From positions 1-64,000 of the forward strand of contig NZ_PSWS01000062.1 of the NCBI RefSeq assembly GCF_002932875.1: 64,000 nucleotides of DNA. Reading direction: 5' to 3'. The translations under genes and the position numbers were made by a program. Under the pieces are notes generated by a model. It saw nothing but the letters and a program-made list of their open reading frames with translations, searched no databases and was not told the origin of the DNA. Origin of the DNA: Rathayibacter tritici. GTDB taxonomy: Bacteria > Actinomycetota > Actinomycetes > Actinomycetales > Microbacteriaceae. This document shows positions 1 through 8,589 of the stretch, piece by piece; within the stretch, counting starts at the first letter, position 1; the number at the start of each line of letters is the position of its first letter.

Positions 1-49
1 CCTCCCCCCTTGTAATCCGGCGACCCTTGTGCCCCGCCACCCCAGCCCG

Positions 50-910
50 CTAGCGGAGCAGCCGCGACAGCACGCGGTCGGCGAGGACTTTGCCGCCGGT
101 CTGGCAGGTCGGGCAGTACTGGAGCGTGGAGTCGTGGAAGATCACCTGGCGGACGGTGTCGCCACAGACTGGACAGGCTTCGCCGGTGCGGCCGTGGACA
201 CGCATCCCGAGCTTTTTCTCCCGCTTGAGGTCGGCGGCGTGCAGGCCCTCAGCGCGAGCGAGCGCCTCCTCCAGCGTGTAGCGGACCGCGGAGTAGAGAC
301 GGTCGAGCTCGTCGACGGTGAGCGCCGCGGGTTTGAACGGAGACATTCGCGCGACGTGCAGGATCTCGTCGGAGTAGGCATTGCCGATGCCGGCGATGCG
401 CGACTGGTCGCGGAGAACGCCCTTCAGCTGCGCCCGGCCCGCGGTGGCGAGGATCGCGCCGAAGATCTCCTTCGTGAAAGCCGGATCGAGCGGGTCGGGC
501 CCCAGGCGGGCGACGCCCGGCACATCGAGCGGGTCGGCGACGATCGAGAGCGCCAGGCTCTTCTTCGTGCCTGCCTCCGTTACGTCGAAGCCCGACCCGT
601 CGTCGAGGGTCAACCGCGCGGCTAGCGGACCGCGGCCCGGCTTCACCGGAGCCGTCGGCCGCTCCGGACGCCAGCGAACCCAGCCGGCGCGGGCGAGGTG
701 CAGCAGGACGTGCGCGTCTCCGACGGCGAGGTCGAGGAGCTTGCCGTGCCGCGTCACGCCGTGCACAATCTCGCCGGCCAGGGCCGAGGGTGGGATCGCC
801 ACCGTCTTCAGCGCGGAGATCGCGAACACATCGAGCCGTCTGAGCGTACGTCCGCCGAGACGCGCATTCAGGTCGAGCGTGAGCGCCTGGACCTCGGGGA
901 GTTCGGGCAT
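50..910 (-). CDS. Fpg/Nei-family DNA glycosylase/AP lyase
   Basis: Base-excision repair enzyme of the formamidopyrimidine glycosylase family, 286 aa, expected to excise oxidised bases and cut the abasic site. The start at 910 gives the required N-terminus MPELPEV, with Pro2 as catalytic nucleophile and Glu3. Lys57 lies in the HGK motif, and GIGNAYSDE (H2TH region) is present. A C-terminal zinc finger has Cys246, 249, 266 and 269 in C-X2-C-X16-C-X2-C spacing. The finger arginine that normally sits five residues before the third cysteine is Ser here (DSTLQYC). This may place the protein in a divergent actinobacterial Fpg/Nei subgroup, so the exact substrate is unclear. It is followed by 49 bases without a feature at the window edge. 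Confidence 0.9.
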   Translation of the reverse strand: MPELPEVQALTLDLNARLGGRTLRRLDVFAISALKTVAIPPSALAGEIVHGVTRHGKLLDLAVGDAHVLLHLARAGWVRWRPERPTAPVKPGRGPLAARLTLDDGSGFDVTEAGTKKSLALSIVADPLDVPGVARLGPDPLDPAFTKEIFGAILATAGRAQLKGVLRDQSRIAGIGNAYSDEILHVARMSPFKPAALTVDELDRLYSAVRYTLEEALARAEGLHAADLKREKKLGMRVHGRTGEACPVCGDTVRQVIFHDSTLQYCPTCQTGGKVLADRVLSRLLR

Positions 911-972
911 GCGACCACCCTGCCGCGCACCCCCGACCCCGTCCACCCCTGACCAGCGGATTCGCGAGCGCC

Positions 973-1587
973 TCAGGCGCCGAAGCGCGTCGCTGCGACC
1001 TTCCGCAGGAACAGCTCGTGGAAGCGGTAGTCGCCGGTGATCTCCGGATGAAAGGCCGTGCCGAGCAGAGCGCCCTGCTCTACCGCGACCACGCGACCGT
1101 CGGCCACGCTCGCGAGCGCCGTCGCCCGCTCCCCCAGCTCCTCCACGACCGGTGCCCGGATGAAGACTGCGTGCACAGGAGGATCACCGATCACCGGCAC
1201 GTCCAGATCGGTTTCGAAGGAGTCGAGCTGATTGCCGAACGCGTTCCTGCGGACCGACACGTCCAGGCCGCCGAAACTGCGCTGGCCGTCGATCCGGTCG
1301 AGTACCCGATCGGCGAGCATGATCAGCCCGGCGCAGGTCCCGTAGACGGGCAGGCCCGCCTCGATCGCGTCGGCCACCGGCTCGGCGAGTCCGAAGAGCC
1401 GCGAGAGCTTGTCCATCACCGTCGATTCGCCGCCCGGGATGACCAGACCGGCGACGGACGCGAGCTCCTCTGGACGACGCACCAGCACCACCTCGGCGCC
1501 AAGCTCGCGCAGGACGTGGGCGTGCTCTCGGAAGTCCCCCTGCAGTGCAAGGACACCGACGCGGAGGCCCTCGAGGGACTCCCGCAT
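973..1587 (-). CDS. pdxT: Pyridoxal 5'-phosphate synthase glutaminase subunit PdxT
   Basis: Glutaminase half of the PdxS/PdxT PLP synthase, 204 aa. It hydrolyses glutamine and passes ammonia to PdxS. Visible are the class I amidotransferase triad, Cys85 in GTCAG and His180/Glu182 in FHPE, and the N-terminal VGVLALQGDFREH typical of PdxT. The ATG at 1587 was chosen because GGAGG lies just upstream and the protein then begins at the family's usual point; an upstream in-frame extension would run into pdxS. It lies 31 nt after the pdxS stop, in the same operon. Confidence 0.96.
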   Translation of the reverse strand: MRESLEGLRVGVLALQGDFREHAHVLRELGAEVVLVRRPEELASVAGLVIPGGESTVMDKLSRLFGLAEPVADAIEAGLPVYGTCAGLIMLADRVLDRIDGQRSFGGLDVSVRRNAFGNQLDSFETDLDVPVIGDPPVHAVFIRAPVVEELGERATALASVADGRVVAVEQGALLGTAFHPEITGDYRFHELFLRKVAATRFGA

Positions 1588-1618
1588 CAGTCCTCCGCCA
1601 ACCGGCGCCGTGTCCCGG

Positions 1619-2536
1619 CTACCAGCCACGCTCGGCGAGACGGTGCGGCGCGGGCACGTCGGCCACATTGATGCCGACCATCGCCTCGCCTAGGCCGCGC
1701 GACGCCTCCGCGACGACTTTCGCGTCGTCGAAGAAGGTGGTCGCCTTCACGATGGCGGCCGCGCGCTTGGCAGGCTCGCCCGACTTGAAGACGCCGGAGC
1801 CGACGAACACGCCGTCAGCCCCCAGCTGCATCATCAGCGCCGCGTCGGCCGGAGTCGCGACTCCGCCGGCAGTGAAGAGGACGACGGGGAGCGTGCCGGT
1901 GCGCGCGATCTCGACGACCAAGTCGTACGGCGCCTGCAGTTCCTTGGCCGCGACGTAGAGCTCGTCCTTCGTCATTGCAGCGAGGCGGTTGACCTCGGCC
2001 GAGATGGTACGGATGTGTTTGGTCGCCTCGGAGACGTCGCCCGTGCCGGCCTCACCCTTCGAGCGGATCATGGCCGCGCCCTCCGTGATGCGGCGCAACG
2101 CCTCGCCCAGGTTGGTCGCGCCGCAGACGAAGGGGACGGTGAAGTTCCACTTATCGATGTGGTTCACGTAGTCGGCAGGCGAGAGGACCTCGGACTCGTC
2201 GATGTAGTCGACGCCGAGCTCCTGCAGGATCTGCGCCTCGACGAAGTGGCCGATACGCGCCTTCGCCATGACGGGGATCGAGACGGCCGAGACGATGCCG
2301 TCGATCAGGTCGGGGTCGCTCATCCGCGCGACTCCGCCCTGCGAGCGAATGTCGGCGGGGACCCGCTCGAGCGCCATGACGGCGACCGCGCCGGCGTCCT
2401 CGGCGATCCGGGCCTGCTCGGCGTTGACGACGTCCATGATCACGCCGCCCTTGAGCATCTCGGCGAGACCGCGCTTGACGCGGCTCGAACCGAACTGCTC
2501 CGAGGCGGACGAGGACGAAGTGGTGGTGTCGGTCAT
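1619..2536 (-). CDS. pdxS: Pyridoxal 5'-phosphate synthase lyase subunit PdxS
   Basis: Synthase subunit of the DXP-independent PLP pathway, 305 aa. It condenses ribose 5-phosphate, glyceraldehyde 3-phosphate and ammonia from PdxT. The TIM-barrel protein carries the family signatures GGVIMDV near the N-terminus, the lysine in [11 protein letters not shown] that forms the sugar imine, and [14 protein letters not shown]. The start at 2536 has AGGA upstream. It is the first gene of pdxS-pdxT; a TAGACT -10-like box lies at 2567-2572 on the minus strand. Confidence 0.97.
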   Translation of the reverse strand: MTDTTTSSSSASEQFGSSRVKRGLAEMLKGGVIMDVVNAEQARIAEDAGAVAVMALERVPADIRSQGGVARMSDPDLIDGIVSAVSIPVMAKARIGHFVEAQILQELGVDYIDESEVLSPADYVNHIDKWNFTVPFVCGATNLGEALRRITEGAAMIRSKGEAGTGDVSEATKHIRTISAEVNRLAAMTKDELYVAAKELQAPYDLVVEIARTGTLPVVLFTAGGVATPADAALMMQLGADGVFVGSGVFKSGEPAKRAAAIVKATTFFDDAKVVAEASRGLGEAMVGINVADVPAPHRLAERGW

Positions 2537-2566
2537 GTTCGCGAGTCCTGTTCTATGCGGCGTCCC

Positions 2567-2572
2567 AGTCTA
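2567..2572 (-). promoter_or_regulatory. Candidate -10 box for pdxS-pdxT
   Basis: TAGACT on the minus strand, about 30 nt before the pdxS start. It leaves a short leader carrying the AGGA ribosome-binding site. No convincing -35 is visible, so this is a weak prediction. Confidence 0.35.
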
Positions 2573-2587
2573 CCGGGGCGGCCGGAC

Positions 2588-3148
2588 CTACCGGGTCGGC
2601 CAGGCCGACGCGAGGCTCGCCCGGACGTCGCCGAGCAGCTGCGGGAGCGCCTTCGTGCGGGCGATGATCGGGAAAAAGTTGGCGTCGGTCGCCCAGCGCG
2701 GGACCACGTGCTGGTGCAAGTGCGCGGCGATCCCGGCTCCGGCGACCGCGCCCTGGTTCATTCCGAGGTTGAAGCCGTCGTTGTTCGACACCGAGCGGAC
2801 AACGCGCATGGCCGTCTGGGTGAGCGACCCGACCTCGGCCACTTCCTCCGGGGTGGCCTCGTCGTAGAGCGGGATGTGCCGGTACGGGCAGACCAGGAGG
2901 TGACCGGAGTTGTACGGGAACAGGTTCAGCAGCACGTAGGCGTGCTCCCCGCGGGCCACGATCAGGGCCTCCTCATCGCTCAGCGTGGGAGCCACGCAGA
3001 AGGGGCAGTCGTCGGCGCCGGGCTGTCCCTTCTGGATGTAGACCATGCGGTGCGGCGTCCACAGCCGCTGGAACTCATCGGGCACGCCCGCGAGGTGCGC
3101 GGAGCCCTCCGCTCCGTCAGGCACGAGGTCAGGCACGAGGTCGGGCAC
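2588..3148 (-). CDS. HIT-family nucleotide phosphorylase/hydrolase
   Basis: Histidine triad protein of 186 aa with the catalytic motif HLHQHVVP (His143, 145, 147). CPFC at 49-52 precedes the HIT fold and probably binds zinc. Architecture and operon position after thrS resemble mycobacterial Rv2613c, a diadenosine tetraphosphate phosphorylase, so that activity is a reasonable inference. The GTG at 3148 lies 2 nt after the thrS stop, which suggests translational coupling. The N-terminus begins with a tandem duplication (PDLV PDLV PD) from a 12-bp repeat and is probably disordered. Confidence 0.93.
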   Translation of the reverse strand: MPDLVPDLVPDGAEGSAHLAGVPDEFQRLWTPHRMVYIQKGQPGADDCPFCVAPTLSDEEALIVARGEHAYVLLNLFPYNSGHLLVCPYRHIPLYDEATPEEVAEVGSLTQTAMRVVRSVSNNDGFNLGMNQGAVAGAGIAAHLHQHVVPRWATDANFFPIIARTKALPQLLGDVRASLASAWPTR

Positions 3149-3150
3149 GC

Positions 3151-5154
3151 TCAGACCTGCGCCTTCGTGGCGACGGCCTCGCGGATGCGCGCGACGGCGT
3201 CAGCGACCGGGATCCCGTTCTCCTGCGTGCCGTCCCGGAATCGGAAGCTGACGGCTCCGGCGTCGCGGTCCTTCTCGCCCACGATCATCTGGAACGGCAC
3301 CTTCTGCAGCGTGGCGTTACGGATTTTCTTCTGCATCCGGTCGCTGGAGTAGTCGATCTCGGCGCGGATCCCGGAGCGCCTGAGCTCGCCGACGACCTCC
3401 TCGAGGTAGGGCAGGTACTCGTCGGCGATCGGGATCCCCACGACCTGCACCGGCGACAGCCAGACCGGGAACGCGCCCGCGTAGTGCTCGGTGAGAATGG
3501 CGAAAAAGCGCTCGATCGAGCCGAAGAGCGCGCGGTGGATCATCACGGGACGCTTCTTCGATCCGTCCGACGCGGTGTACTCGAGCTCGAAGCGCTCAGG
3601 CTGGTTGAAGTCGAGCTGGATCGTGGACATCTGCCAGGTGCGGCCGATGGCGTCGCGCGCCTGCACCGAGATCTTCGGACCGTAGAACGCCGCTCCCCCC
3701 GGATCGGGCACCAACTCGAGGCCGGAAGCGACGGCGACCGCGCGCAGCGAGGCGATCGCCTCCTCCCACTGCTCGGGCGCGCCGACGAACTTCGGGTTGC
3801 CCTCTTCATTGGTGGAGAGCTCGAGGTAGAAGTCGTCGAGGCCGTAGTCGCGCAGTACCTGCAGCACGAACTCCAGGTTGCGGGTCAGCTCGGCCGGCAC
3901 GTCCTCCTGCGCGACGTAGATGTGGGCATCGTCCTGGGTGAGGCCTCGGACGCGGGTGAGTCCCTGGAGGGTTCCGCTCTTCTCGTAGCGGTACACCGTG
4001 CCGAACTCGGCCAGCCGCAGCGGCAGCTCGCGGTAGCTGCGGCCGCGCGAGCGGAAGATCAGGTTGTGGAACGGGCAGTTCATGGGCTTGAGGTAGTAGT
4101 CCTGGCCCTGGCGCGTGACGTTGCCGTCCTCGTCCTGCAGCTCGTCGAGGTGCATCGGGGGGAACATTCCCTCGGAGTACCACTGCAGGTGCCCGCTGGT
4201 CAGGAACAGGTCGCCCTTGGTGATGTGCGGCGTGTAGACGAGCTCGTAGCCGTGAGCGAGCAGCTGCTCGCGCATGTATTGCTCGATCTCGTAGCGGATG
4301 ATCCCGCCCCTGGGGTGGAACACGGCCAGACCGGAGCCGATCTCGTCCGGGAACGAGAACAGGTCGAGCTCGTGGCCGAGCTTGCGGTGGTCGCGGCGGG
4401 CCGCCTCCTTGAGCCGGGCCTGGTACTCGCGCAGCTCGTCCTTCGTGGGCCAGGCAGTGCCGTACACGCGCTGGAGCTGGGGGTTCTTCTCGGAGCCGCG
4501 CCAGTACGCCGCCGCATTGCGGGTCAGGGCGTAGCCGTTGCCGATCATGCGGGTGTTGGGCAGGTGCGGGCCGCGGCAGAGGTCCTTCCACACCGTCTCG
4601 CCCGAGCGCGGGTCGACGTTGTCGTAGATGGTCAGCTCGGCGCCGCCGACCTCGACGCTCTCGTCTTCGGCTCCCCCGCCCTTGATGCCGATCAGTTCGA
4701 GCTTGTAGGGCTCGCCGGCGAGCTCGGCGCGCGCCTGCTCCTCGCTGACGACGCGGCGGACGAACCGCTGGCCCTGGCGCACGATGCGGTCCATCGCCTT
4801 CTCGAGCGCCTTCATCGCCTCGGGCGTGAAGGGCTCCTCGACGTCGAAGTCGTAGTAGAAGCCGTCGGTGACGGGCGGGCCGATGCCCAGCTTCGCCTCC
4901 GGATTGATCTGTTGCACGGCCTGCGCGAGCACGTGAGCGGTGGAGTGCCGGAGGATGTTCAGACCGTCGGGCGAGGAGATCAGCACCGGCTCGATGCGGT
5001 CGCCGGGGACGACGTCGGCGGCGAGGTCCTTGAGCTCACCGTTGACGCGGATCGCGACCACGGCCCGGTCGGTGAAGTGCGTGAATCCCGTGCCCGCCTC
5101 GGTGACGACCGAGTGGGATTCGTTCTCTGCGGGATTCGACAGTTCGTTCGACAC
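3151..5154 (-). CDS. thrS: Threonyl-tRNA synthetase
   Basis: Class II aminoacyl-tRNA synthetase, 667 aa, charging tRNA-Thr in the cytosol. A short TGS-like N-terminus is followed by the editing domain with HSTAH (His70, His74) and CRGPH (Cys193, His197). The catalytic core has zinc-ligand MNCPFH, motif 2 YRYEKSG and motif 3 FGSIERF, and a C-terminal anticodon-binding domain follows. All editing residues are retained. The GTG at 5154 is preferred because GAGGAG lies upstream and the frame before it looks non-coding. No convincing T-box or threonine-rich leader was found in the 240 bp upstream. It is coupled to the downstream HIT gene. Confidence 0.96.
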   Translation of the reverse strand: MSNELSNPAENESHSVVTEAGTGFTHFTDRAVVAIRVNGELKDLAADVVPGDRIEPVLISSPDGLNILRHSTAHVLAQAVQQINPEAKLGIGPPVTDGFYYDFDVEEPFTPEAMKALEKAMDRIVRQGQRFVRRVVSEEQARAELAGEPYKLELIGIKGGGAEDESVEVGGAELTIYDNVDPRSGETVWKDLCRGPHLPNTRMIGNGYALTRNAAAYWRGSEKNPQLQRVYGTAWPTKDELREYQARLKEAARRDHRKLGHELDLFSFPDEIGSGLAVFHPRGGIIRYEIEQYMREQLLAHGYELVYTPHITKGDLFLTSGHLQWYSEGMFPPMHLDELQDEDGNVTRQGQDYYLKPMNCPFHNLIFRSRGRSYRELPLRLAEFGTVYRYEKSGTLQGLTRVRGLTQDDAHIYVAQEDVPAELTRNLEFVLQVLRDYGLDDFYLELSTNEEGNPKFVGAPEQWEEAIASLRAVAVASGLELVPDPGGAAFYGPKISVQARDAIGRTWQMSTIQLDFNQPERFELEYTASDGSKKRPVMIHRALFGSIERFFAILTEHYAGAFPVWLSPVQVVGIPIADEYLPYLEEVVGELRRSGIRAEIDYSSDRMQKKIRNATLQKVPFQMIVGEKDRDAGAVSFRFRDGTQENGIPVADAVARIREAVATKAQV

Positions 5155-5382
5155 GTGCGGGCACTCCTCGGGCTCGGCTGACCCCTCGACTGTAGTCGGC
5201 GGCGGCCACTCCCCGAGCGCGTCGGGAGTCAGCTCGTAGGCGCAGCAGACGGAGTGCTCCGACCCGGTGGAGGCGCCGAACGGGGGGATGGCGTGGCGCG
5301 AAGGATCGCCGTGGCCGCACCGGTGCCACGGGCGACGGGGTCGGCGGACATCCGCTTGCCGAAGAGCTGATCGGCACCGCTC

Positions 5383-5394
5383 TAGAATCAGCGC
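5383..5394 (+). promoter_or_regulatory. -10 box predicting a leaderless DUF2510 transcript
   Basis: TAGAAT at 5383-5388 ends 6 nt before the ATG at 5395, so transcription should begin at the start codon. No ribosome-binding site is seen. The rest of the 240-bp divergent gap between thrS and this gene (5155-5394) shows no other feature I can support. Confidence 0.5.
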
Positions 5395-5844
5395 ATGCCA
5401 GACGACTCCGCCCCACTGCCCGCGCCCGGGTGGTATCCGCACCCGGCCGATCTCGGCTCAGAGCTCTACTGGGACGGTGCAGCGTGGACCGACCGGTCCC
5501 GCCCGTCCTCCTCCGCGCCCGTCCCCGCGTACGGGACGCCCGAGGGCGCCCCGGAGCAGGAGCTCTACGCCTACCCCTCGGCTCCGTCGTCCACGGCCGG
5601 GCGCAATCCGATGGCGGTCGCGAGCCTCGTACTCGGCGTCCTGAGCCTGCTCATCAACCCGCTGCTGGTCCCGTCGATCCTGGCCATCGTCTTCTCCGTG
5701 CGCGGCCGGGCGGCCGCCGCAGTGGTCGGCGGCGGACGCGGGCTCGCGACGGCGGGACTCGTTACCGGGATCCTCGGCCTGGTGTCTGGCGTGTTCACCT
5801 TCGTGACCAACGTCTCGGCCGAACTCTTCGGCCTGGCCGGCTGA
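5395..5844 (+). CDS. DUF2510 small membrane protein
   Basis: 149-aa actinobacterial membrane protein of unknown function. The N-terminus carries the DUF2510 signature PGWYPHP followed by YWDG and AAWT, then a Pro/Ala/Ser-rich linker. About three hydrophobic segments fill residues 66-149, resembling the DUF4190 type. DUF2510 is usually a short cytosolic module attached to a membrane domain. The ATG is directly preceded by a -10 box rather than a ribosome-binding site. It is followed by a transporter gene after 28 nt, possibly co-transcribed. Confidence 0.8.
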   Translation: MPDDSAPLPAPGWYPHPADLGSELYWDGAAWTDRSRPSSSAPVPAYGTPEGAPEQELYAYPSAPSSTAGRNPMAVASLVLGVLSLLINPLLVPSILAIVFSVRGRAAAAVVGGGRGLATAGLVTGILGLVSGVFTFVTNVSAELFGLAG

Positions 5845-5872
5845 CCGGGGTGCCGCTGCCGCCGATGCTCCG

Positions 5873-7063
5873 ATGACCGCGCGCCGGAGTGCTCCCTGGC
5901 TCGTCGTCCTCGCGGTCGCACTCGCCGCCCTTGTGCTGCGCGGACCGATCGTCGCGGTCGCACCGGTGATCGACGTGGTGCGTGCGGACCTCGCGCTCTC
6001 GTCCGGCCAAGCGGGGATCCTCACCAGCATCCCCGTGCTCTGCTTCGCCCTGGCGACCCCACTCGCGCTGCTGGTGATCCGCCGGGTCGGGCCGGACGCC
6101 GCCGTCACGGTTACGGTGCTCGGCGTCGCGCTCGGCACGATCGTGCGCTCCATCGGCGATGTCGCGCCGGTCGTCGTGGGGACGATCCTGATCGGCGTGT
6201 TCATCACGGTCGGCAATGTCGTCCTCCCCGTCGTGATCCGCCGCGACGTCCCGCCCGAGCGTGTCGACCTGACGACCGGCGTGTACACCGCGGCCCTCAA
6301 CATCGGGTCCACGATCACCTCGCTCGGGACCGCCCCACTCGCCCTCGCACTCGGCTGGCGTGGCGCCCTGCTCGTCTGGCTCGCGCTGAACGCGCTCGCG
6401 CTCGTCGGCTGGCTCCTCGCTGTCGGCTCTCCGGCGGCCCTGCTGCCGGCACCACGCCCCGCCCGCGCCGACCGTGAGTCGCCCGGGCCCGCCCCGCGCA
6501 TCTTCCGCAGCGCCACCGTCCTCGCGCTCGCCCTGTGCTTCTCGAGCCAGGCGTTCTCGTACTACGGGGTGACCGCCTGGCTGCCGTCGCTGCTGGTCGA
6601 CCGCAACGGCTTCTCGAGCGCGACGGCCGGTGCGAGCGCCTCCGTGTTTCAGCTCGCCGCGGTCGCCGGCGCGCTCGGCGTGCCGCTCCTGGTGCGCCGG
6701 CTGGGGCCGCTGGGCAGCATCGTGCTGGTGGGCCTGCTCTGGTGCACGGTGCCGGCGGGTCTGCTGCTCGCGCCGCAGCTCTGGGCCCTGTGGTGTGTTC
6801 TGGGCGGGGCGGCGCAGGGCGGCGGATTCACGGTGGTGTTCGTTCTCGTGGTGCGGCTCTCGCGCTCGGACGGGCACGCGTCACGGCTCTCGGCCACGGT
6901 GCAGGGCATCGGCTACGCCGTGGCCGCCACCGCGCCGACCGTCATCGGCTTCGCGCACGACGTGAGCGGGGGCTGGGCGGCGCCGCTGGTGACGGTGCTC
7001 GCCGCCACCTGCTCCTTCCTCCTCTTCGGGACGCTCGCCGCGGCGCGCCAGCGCCGGGCGTGA
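5873..7063 (+). CDS. MFS transporter, CynX/NimT type
   Basis: 396-aa integral membrane protein with about 12 predicted helices and no soluble domain. The N-terminal half (LRGPIVAVAPVIDVVRADL, then RRVGPDAA after helix 2) matches the CynX/NimT branch of the major facilitator superfamily, which contains cyanate and 2-nitroimidazole transporters. The substrate cannot be read from sequence. The ATG at 5873 lies 28 nt after the preceding stop. Confidence 0.85.
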   Translation: MTARRSAPWLVVLAVALAALVLRGPIVAVAPVIDVVRADLALSSGQAGILTSIPVLCFALATPLALLVIRRVGPDAAVTVTVLGVALGTIVRSIGDVAPVVVGTILIGVFITVGNVVLPVVIRRDVPPERVDLTTGVYTAALNIGSTITSLGTAPLALALGWRGALLVWLALNALALVGWLLAVGSPAALLPAPRPARADRESPGPAPRIFRSATVLALALCFSSQAFSYYGVTAWLPSLLVDRNGFSSATAGASASVFQLAAVAGALGVPLLVRRLGPLGSIVLVGLLWCTVPAGLLLAPQLWALWCVLGGAAQGGGFTVVFVLVVRLSRSDGHASRLSATVQGIGYAVAATAPTVIGFAHDVSGGWAAPLVTVLAATCSFLLFGTLAAARQRRA

Positions 7064-7119
7064 CCATCGACACGTCCGATCGGAGAGTCAAGTGGGCCGT
7101 TCGAGAACTGTCCGACCCG

Positions 7120-7131
7120 TAGCGTGTCGGC
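7120..7131 (+). promoter_or_regulatory. -10 box predicting a leaderless YihY transcript
   Basis: TAGCGT at 7120-7125 ends 6 nt before the ATG at 7132. There is no ribosome-binding site between them. This is the same spacing as at 5383, 57928 and 59536. Confidence 0.45.
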
Positions 7132-8220
7132 ATGGCCGAGAAGAGCACGACCCGTGAGAAGACCGCGCCCGATCCCGACGATGCACGTAAGCCCGATGAC
7201 GTCACCGACATCACCAAGCGTTCCTGGTTCTACGTCCTCAAGAAGACGGCACGCGAATTCGGAGCCGACCAGTGCACCGACCTGGCTGCCGCGCTCACGT
7301 ACTACGCCGTCCTCGCACTGTTCCCGGCCCTGCTCGCAATCGTGTCGGTGCTGGGCCTCTTCGGCCAGGCGCAAGCCACGACCGATCTGGTCCTCGACCT
7401 GATCGGCACCCTCGCATCCGGCCAGGTCGTCGACCTGCTGCGCGACCCGGTCCAGGCGTTGACCAGCTCCTCCGCCGCGGGCCTGGCCTTCGTGACGGGT
7501 GTCGTCGGCGCCATGTGGTCCGCCTCCGGCTACGTGGGCGCCTTCGGTCGAGCGATGAACCGGGTCTACCAGATCGACGAGGGCCGTCCCTTCTGGAAGC
7601 TCCGCCCGACGATGCTCGGCGTCACTGTCGTGACCGTCGTCCTGATCGTCGTCGCAGCGCTGATCCTGGTGCTCAGCGGGCCTGTCGCGTCGGCCGTCGG
7701 CGACGTGGTGGGCCTGGGGCCCGCCGCACTCACCGTCTGGAACATCGCCAAGTGGCCGGTGCTGCTCGTCATCGCGATCGTGATCATCGCGATCCTGTAC
7801 TACTGGGCGCCCAACATCCGTCAGCCGAAGTTCCGGTGGATCAGCATCGGCTCGATCGTCGCCCTGGCGATCTGGCTGATCGCCTCGACCGGATTCGCGT
7901 TCTACGTCGCGAACTTCTCCAACTACAACAAGACCTACGGCTCCCTCGGCGCGGTGATCGTCTTCCTGCTCTGGATCTGGATCACCAACATCGCCCTGCT
8001 CTTCGGAGCCGAGTTCGACGCGGAGCTCGAGCGCGGCCGCGAGCTCCAGGCCGGCATCGAGGCGGAGGAGACCGTCCAGCTCCCCCCACGCGACACGGCG
8101 GCGAGCGACAAGAAGGCGGCGGCGCACGAGAAGGACGTCCGTGACGGCCGCTGGTTGCGCCTGTCCAGCGAAAACCGCGGCGACGCCGATGACCACGGCG
8201 AGGACGCAGAGAAGGACTGA
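7132..8220 (+). CDS. YihY/BrkB-family membrane protein
   Basis: 362-aa polytopic membrane protein of the YihY/virulence factor BrkB family, with six hydrophobic segments. It shows the family pattern LAAALTYYAVLALFP near the first helix and YWAPN plus FLLWIWITNIALLFGAEF near the last two. Despite the historic name (once annotated as RNase BN), the molecular function is unknown. The N-terminus (1-30) and C-terminus (about 310-362) are charged and Lys/Asp-rich, probably cytosolic tails. It is a separate transcription unit by promoter position. Confidence 0.88.
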   Translation: MAEKSTTREKTAPDPDDARKPDDVTDITKRSWFYVLKKTAREFGADQCTDLAAALTYYAVLALFPALLAIVSVLGLFGQAQATTDLVLDLIGTLASGQVVDLLRDPVQALTSSSAAGLAFVTGVVGAMWSASGYVGAFGRAMNRVYQIDEGRPFWKLRPTMLGVTVVTVVLIVVAALILVLSGPVASAVGDVVGLGPAALTVWNIAKWPVLLVIAIVIIAILYYWAPNIRQPKFRWISIGSIVALAIWLIASTGFAFYVANFSNYNKTYGSLGAVIVFLLWIWITNIALLFGAEFDAELERGRELQAGIEAEETVQLPPRDTAASDKKAAAHEKDVRDGRWLRLSSENRGDADDHGEDAEKD

Positions 8221-8589
8221 GTCAGGACTCGGCCCTTCAGTCAGCGCAGATGTGCGATCTCGCGCCGAAGATCCACGCCGCTGAGACTGGATTCCAGCAC
8301 AGGGAGCCCTCGGCCATGCGGGAGGAGAGGCCGTCGAGTCGGTCGCGCCAGACGGGCCAGGGGCCGGTCCCGCCGTGCAAAATACGCGCCAGTTCAGGGA
8401 TCCGGAAGCCCTCGAGCGAGGGCCGCCGCGTCAGGTACGGTCCACTCATGCCCCCAGGGTGAGCGGCAGGACTCCGAAGACATCCGCAAGCTGCATCCCG
8501 CGCCAATCGGATCCTCCGAGTAGCGCGCCCCTACCCTTTTGGGCGTGCTGGAGCAGCCGCTCCGCGCGCCCGGTGACGAAGGAACCCCC
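8221..8589. other. 369-bp gap between YihY and permease genes
   Basis: No confident gene is present. The stretch contains one possible minus-strand small reading frame (listed separately), no clear strong terminator, and the permease ribosome-binding site GAAGGA near 8577-8583. Base composition is slightly less GC-biased than in the flanking genes. Confidence 0.5.
8237..8449 (-). CDS. Possible small ORF or gene remnant, unknown
   Basis: 70-codon frame beginning at ATG 8449 with a G-rich but weak upstream site. The product has a protein-like composition (FRIPELARILHGG, GPWPVWRDRL) rather than the Arg/Pro/Ser-rich look of shadow frames, but I recognise no family. It sits alone between two plus-strand genes and could be a real small protein or the tail of a lost gene. 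Confidence 0.3.
   Translation of the reverse strand: MSGPYLTRRPSLEGFRIPELARILHGGTGPWPVWRDRLDGLSSRMAEGSLCWNPVSAAWIFGARSHICAD

Noticed and set aside
3484..5181. A 565-codon plus-strand frame opposite thrS
   Set aside because: thrS has every synthetase motif on the minus strand, so this frame is an artefact.
5155..5394. A T-box or threonine leader before thrS
   Set aside because: No T-box core, no specifier hairpin and no Thr-rich short frame were found.
8539..8589. Upstream TTG start for the amino acid permease
   Set aside because: No ribosome-binding site; the GTG at 8590 has GAAGGA at good distance.
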